This document shows, piece after piece, positions 61,466-64,000 of a DNA stretch of 64,000 bases. The translations under genes were made by a program, and so were the position numbers. This DNA is from Callipepla californica brunnescens. Lineage: Eukaryota > Chordata > Aves > Galliformes > Odontophoridae. The notes under the pieces are model-generated. The model saw only the letters and a list, made by a program, of their open reading frames with translations. It did not search any database and was not told where the DNA came from. The DNA is taken from the NCBI GenBank assembly GCA_023055505.1, contig JALIRH010000049.1, forward strand, positions 2,170,001 to 2,234,000. The letters are read 5' to 3'. The number at the start of each line of letters is the position of its first letter. Position 1 is the stretch's first letter.

Positions 61466-61705
61466 GAATGTAGCCAGGGGAGATTCAGATTGGATGTTAG
61501 GAAATACTTCTCCAAAAGAGTGGTCAGGCGCTGAAATGAGCTGCCCTGGTGGGTGGTGGAGTCACTGACCCTGCAGGAACTCAGGGAGCATTCAGACATG
61601 GAGTTGAAGAAAGTGGTTTAGTGAGAACTATTGGTGATAGGTGGGCAGTTGGACTGGGTGATCTTGTAGGTCTTTCCCAACCCTGGTGATTCTGTGTTTC
61701 TGTAC
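61466..61705 (+). mobile_element. CR1 LINE 3' fragment, second copy
   Basis: About 240 bases of CR1 3' end (AGGGGAGATTCAGATTGGATG, GTGGTCAGGCGCTGAAATG, GTAGGTCTTTCCCAACCC) ending in GATTCTGTGTTTCTG repeats. It is a different subfamily from the copy at 60061: the tail octamer differs. Confidence 0.85.
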
Positions 61706-61919
61706 CTGATAATACAGAACTGGAATTTGGATTGGAAGGTGGGTCTGACCCAGTACTAACTTTCTGCATTGCGTGTCAACTTCTGTTTGTGTATACTCTT
61801 TCTTTCCCCTGAATATGATGATGATGTATTAGGAATGTATACATGGGAGGTTGGAATCTTGAAAGGTTACTTTAAACATCAGAGAAATACCTATATGCAG
61901 AAAGCGAGTCATTTTTAGG

Positions 61920-62652
61920 TGTCCTGGTGTGAAAGACAGAAACTGTTTTTCCCTTCTTTTGTCTCAAAGCTTGCTTCGTAAGGCCTTTTCTGGTGACAAG
62001 ACTCTGACTGATAACTGCTGGTTATCCAGATGGGTGTTATGGTGCCTCATTGTCTCTGCTTATGGTTGTAAAGATAAGCAGAAATAGGGGCAAATAGTCT
62101 TTTCTGGGGGGTACGGCTTGGAGAAGCTGACCACCACAAAAAGACAATGCTCCTGCATGGCAAGGAAGGGAACATCCTCTGCTGGCTTATCTGTTGGGCC
62201 AGACATGTCACACAAACAAAGAGAAAAAAACACCTGAGAAATGGGGATAAAAGGCCTTCACTGAACCAAGGATTTTTGAGAGGAGAAGAGAGAAGAGAAA
62301 AATTCCTGGAGAAAGAACTCCCAAAGAGAAAATCTTTGAGGAGAACTCCCGAAGACGGACCCTGAGGCCTGCTCGCTGCCATCTCCCACCCCCTGCGGTG
62401 ACCAGACGAGTTCCTGAGACTACGAACCTCGTTGGATCCACGGTGGTGATTATATCTCTCTTGCTTTCTATCAAAACTCCTTGCTTTCTATCCCTTTTCT
62501 ATCGCTAACCTCCCCTTCCCCATATCCCTAAGCAACTAATAATTGTAATAAACTGGCTGGGCTAACATTTGACCCGTTGTGTCTTAATCTCGCTATCGAG
62601 TATACACATAGTCAGAGAACCTCGTCTCCCTCCTTTATACTGGAGCATGACA
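61920..62652 (+). repeat. Probable solo LTR of another ERV family
   Basis: Begins TGTCCTGGTG and ends GAGCATGACA, with TG...CA ends. Inside, a TATA-like GATAAAAGG at about 62246 and an AATAAA at 62547-62552 are in LTR order, followed by GT/T-rich sequence. Flanking duplications are not evident. It is unrelated to the LTRs of the large inverted repeat. Confidence 0.5.
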
Positions 62653-63808
62653 CCTGGTGCTTTTTTTCAGATATTACAGTTCTCTGTATTTACCGTTTTA
62701 TTTCCTGAAGACTTGAAAGCCCTTTGATAGCGTGTGAGAGTTCCTTAATGACGTGAGAGCGGGGAGTATCTGCAGACAGGAGAGGGGAGTGGTAGGTGAA
62801 GAGAACCAGCCTAGCTCTCTTAATGCCACTCATTTTTGTCTGATTTTCATAGAATGGCTTTCAGGAAATCAAAACACATTCTCTTGAGTGTGTCGATAAG
62901 CACTGTTTTCTGGGCAGGCAGGTTGGGTTGGCTTTGTTTGCAGTTCTCCATCTACTGGCGAAGCTGTGAGATGAGAAAGAAGTTCTAATTCTACATGCAA
63001 AGCTTTACTGCAGGACTTTCCCAAGGCAGGGATAGTTGCCACTGCTTTGCTTACAAATTCCCACAAACAGTGTTCAGCGACATGTAATTCATATCAAACA
63101 CCAAGCCAGTAGGAAGTGATGTATTGTTAAGTATAGGCTGAGGATTTTCTCTGTCCTCCCACATCAAAATTACTCATCTCTGATAATGTTTCTGAACAGT
63201 TTTTTTTCTTCCCACCACAATCTGTACTGGCAAGGTTCGTAGTTATCAGGCTTGTGAAACTTTCACTCAATAGAACTTTCTTTCAGTATAAGTTCCATCC
63301 AAGCGAAACATACTTTTGGTGATGGTAGTGATTGGAAAACAAAGCAGAATTGGGAAAAGATGCACTTCTGTCATCTGTGGTACGATATTTTAATTTTTTT
63401 CCTCCCCAAGTGTTTCTCTTGTCCTGCGTTGCTTCATACCCTTGTACCTTTACATTTACATGTATTGCATGTGTACGTAGTTTGGTGTCATGGCTCTTGT
63501 TTTTGTTGTAGAGCTGATCTCTGAAGACAGTTTATTTCCAGGCATTCCATAGGGAGCGGGGGCAGCTGACACTTTTCCTCGTGCTCCGTTTATCTCCATG
63601 TAGTGTTCTGAGGACCCCTTTGTTTTGGAGTTGATGGGAGTTAAATCACAGCATAAGAAATGTTTGATCTGTTTTTTCAAAAGATAGTGATTTTTGGCAT
63701 GTACAAATGCACATATGTAAAAATGTACGTAGTGTCTTTGCTTAAAACGTGTCTGTGTATGAGGAACTAACTGAAGTGGAAATCTTGTGCCTTTCGTTAT
63801 AATTTCAG
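62653..63808. other. No gene recognised; probably intronic
   Basis: If 63809-63882 is an exon of a gene starting at the CpG island, this stretch and the CR1/LTR insertions before it form its intron. No repeat or RNA gene is seen. Confidence 0.4.
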
Positions 63809-63882
63809 ATACTTTGGAGAATTCACCAGCGCTTTACATTGTAAATGTTGACAGAAATGGAAAAATTATTTATACCTGGAAG
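63809..63882 (+). CDS. Probable coding exon of an unidentified gene
   Basis: 74 bases between AATTTCAG and GTGAGTCT, open in one frame as (D)TLENSPALYIVNVDRNG followed by KIIYTWK. The hydrophilic/beta-like sequence and strong splice sites suggest a real exon. A second acceptor (T-rich tract then CTTGCAG) at 63991-63997 starts the next exon at 63998. I do not recognise the protein. The nearest upstream promoter candidate is the CpG island at 59440. Confidence 0.6.
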
Positions 63883-63997
63883 GTGAGTCTGTCTCGGAGC
63901 TTTGTGAAAATATTCCTGGGAGTGTTACTAAGTGTTTGCCTGTACTTACTGGAGTCCTTGCACATTAGTTTTTTTTTGTTGTTTTTTTTTCTTGCAG

Positions 63998-64000
63998 CAA
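63998..64000 (+). CDS. Start of next exon, cut by the window
   Basis: A long T tract with CTTGCAG ends at 63997, and three bases (CAA) follow. It is likely the next exon of the gene with the exon at 63809. Confidence 0.4.

Overview
The window reads as nuclear DNA of a galliform bird, most likely chicken or a close relative. The reasons are CR1 LINE copies with the avian 3' tail, an avian-type endogenous retrovirus (ERV), CCCATAG/GGGTCTCTATGG-type minisatellites, and intron-bearing fragments of a vertebrate gene. All identities below were judged by eye from sequence and translation; no alignment or database search was run.

Layout. (1) Bases 1-7168 and 42023-49169 form the two arms of a very large imperfect inverted repeat. 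Position p on the left pairs with 49170-p on the right without net indels through the outer arm and the 3' LTR. Each arm carries non-repetitive flank (1-795 / 48375-49169) followed by an env-less ERV. The left provirus is on the minus strand and the right one on the plus strand, so their 5' ends face each other and they point outward. (2) Between them lies a ~34.9 kb minisatellite (7169-42022) of an 18-bp unit, about ATAGGGATCAATGGGGCC, always in the same orientation. It is interrupted by five nearly identical solo LTRs, all on the plus strand. The array has higher-order structure: ~3.15 kb modules between the first three LTRs, and a module repeated at exactly 8260 bp offset over ~6.7 kb. (3) 49170-58369 is single-copy-like DNA holding six exons of a minus-strand exportin-1 (XPO1/CRM1)-like duplicate with introns. 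It is a pseudogene: stops, a lost splice acceptor, an internal deletion, and no exons for the middle of the protein. (4) 58370-59430 holds eroded C2H2 zinc-finger sequence on the minus strand, short-period minisatellites and CR1 debris. (5) 59440-59770 is a CpG-rich island with several ETS-type GGAAGT sites. (6) 60061-61705 holds two 3'-anchored CR1 fragments, and 61920-62652 a probable solo LTR of another ERV family. (7) 63809-63882 is a probable coding exon of an unidentified plus-strand gene, with a further acceptor at 63996-63997.

How it fits together. Both proviruses have a first ORF with two membrane-like segments and a capsid-like region, one UAG in frame with pro-pol, and protease, RT, RNase H and integrase, but no env. 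Both carry the same amber codon ahead of the integrase core, and both share flanking DNA, so they are copies by inverted duplication rather than two insertions. The right provirus has a 5' LTR of the subtype found in the array but a 3' LTR of the other subtype, and neither provirus has matching flanks, so recombination through the array LTRs probably shaped the locus. The five solo LTRs share one insertion site and one 4-bp duplication, so a single insertion was amplified together with the minisatellite. No intact host gene is complete in the window.
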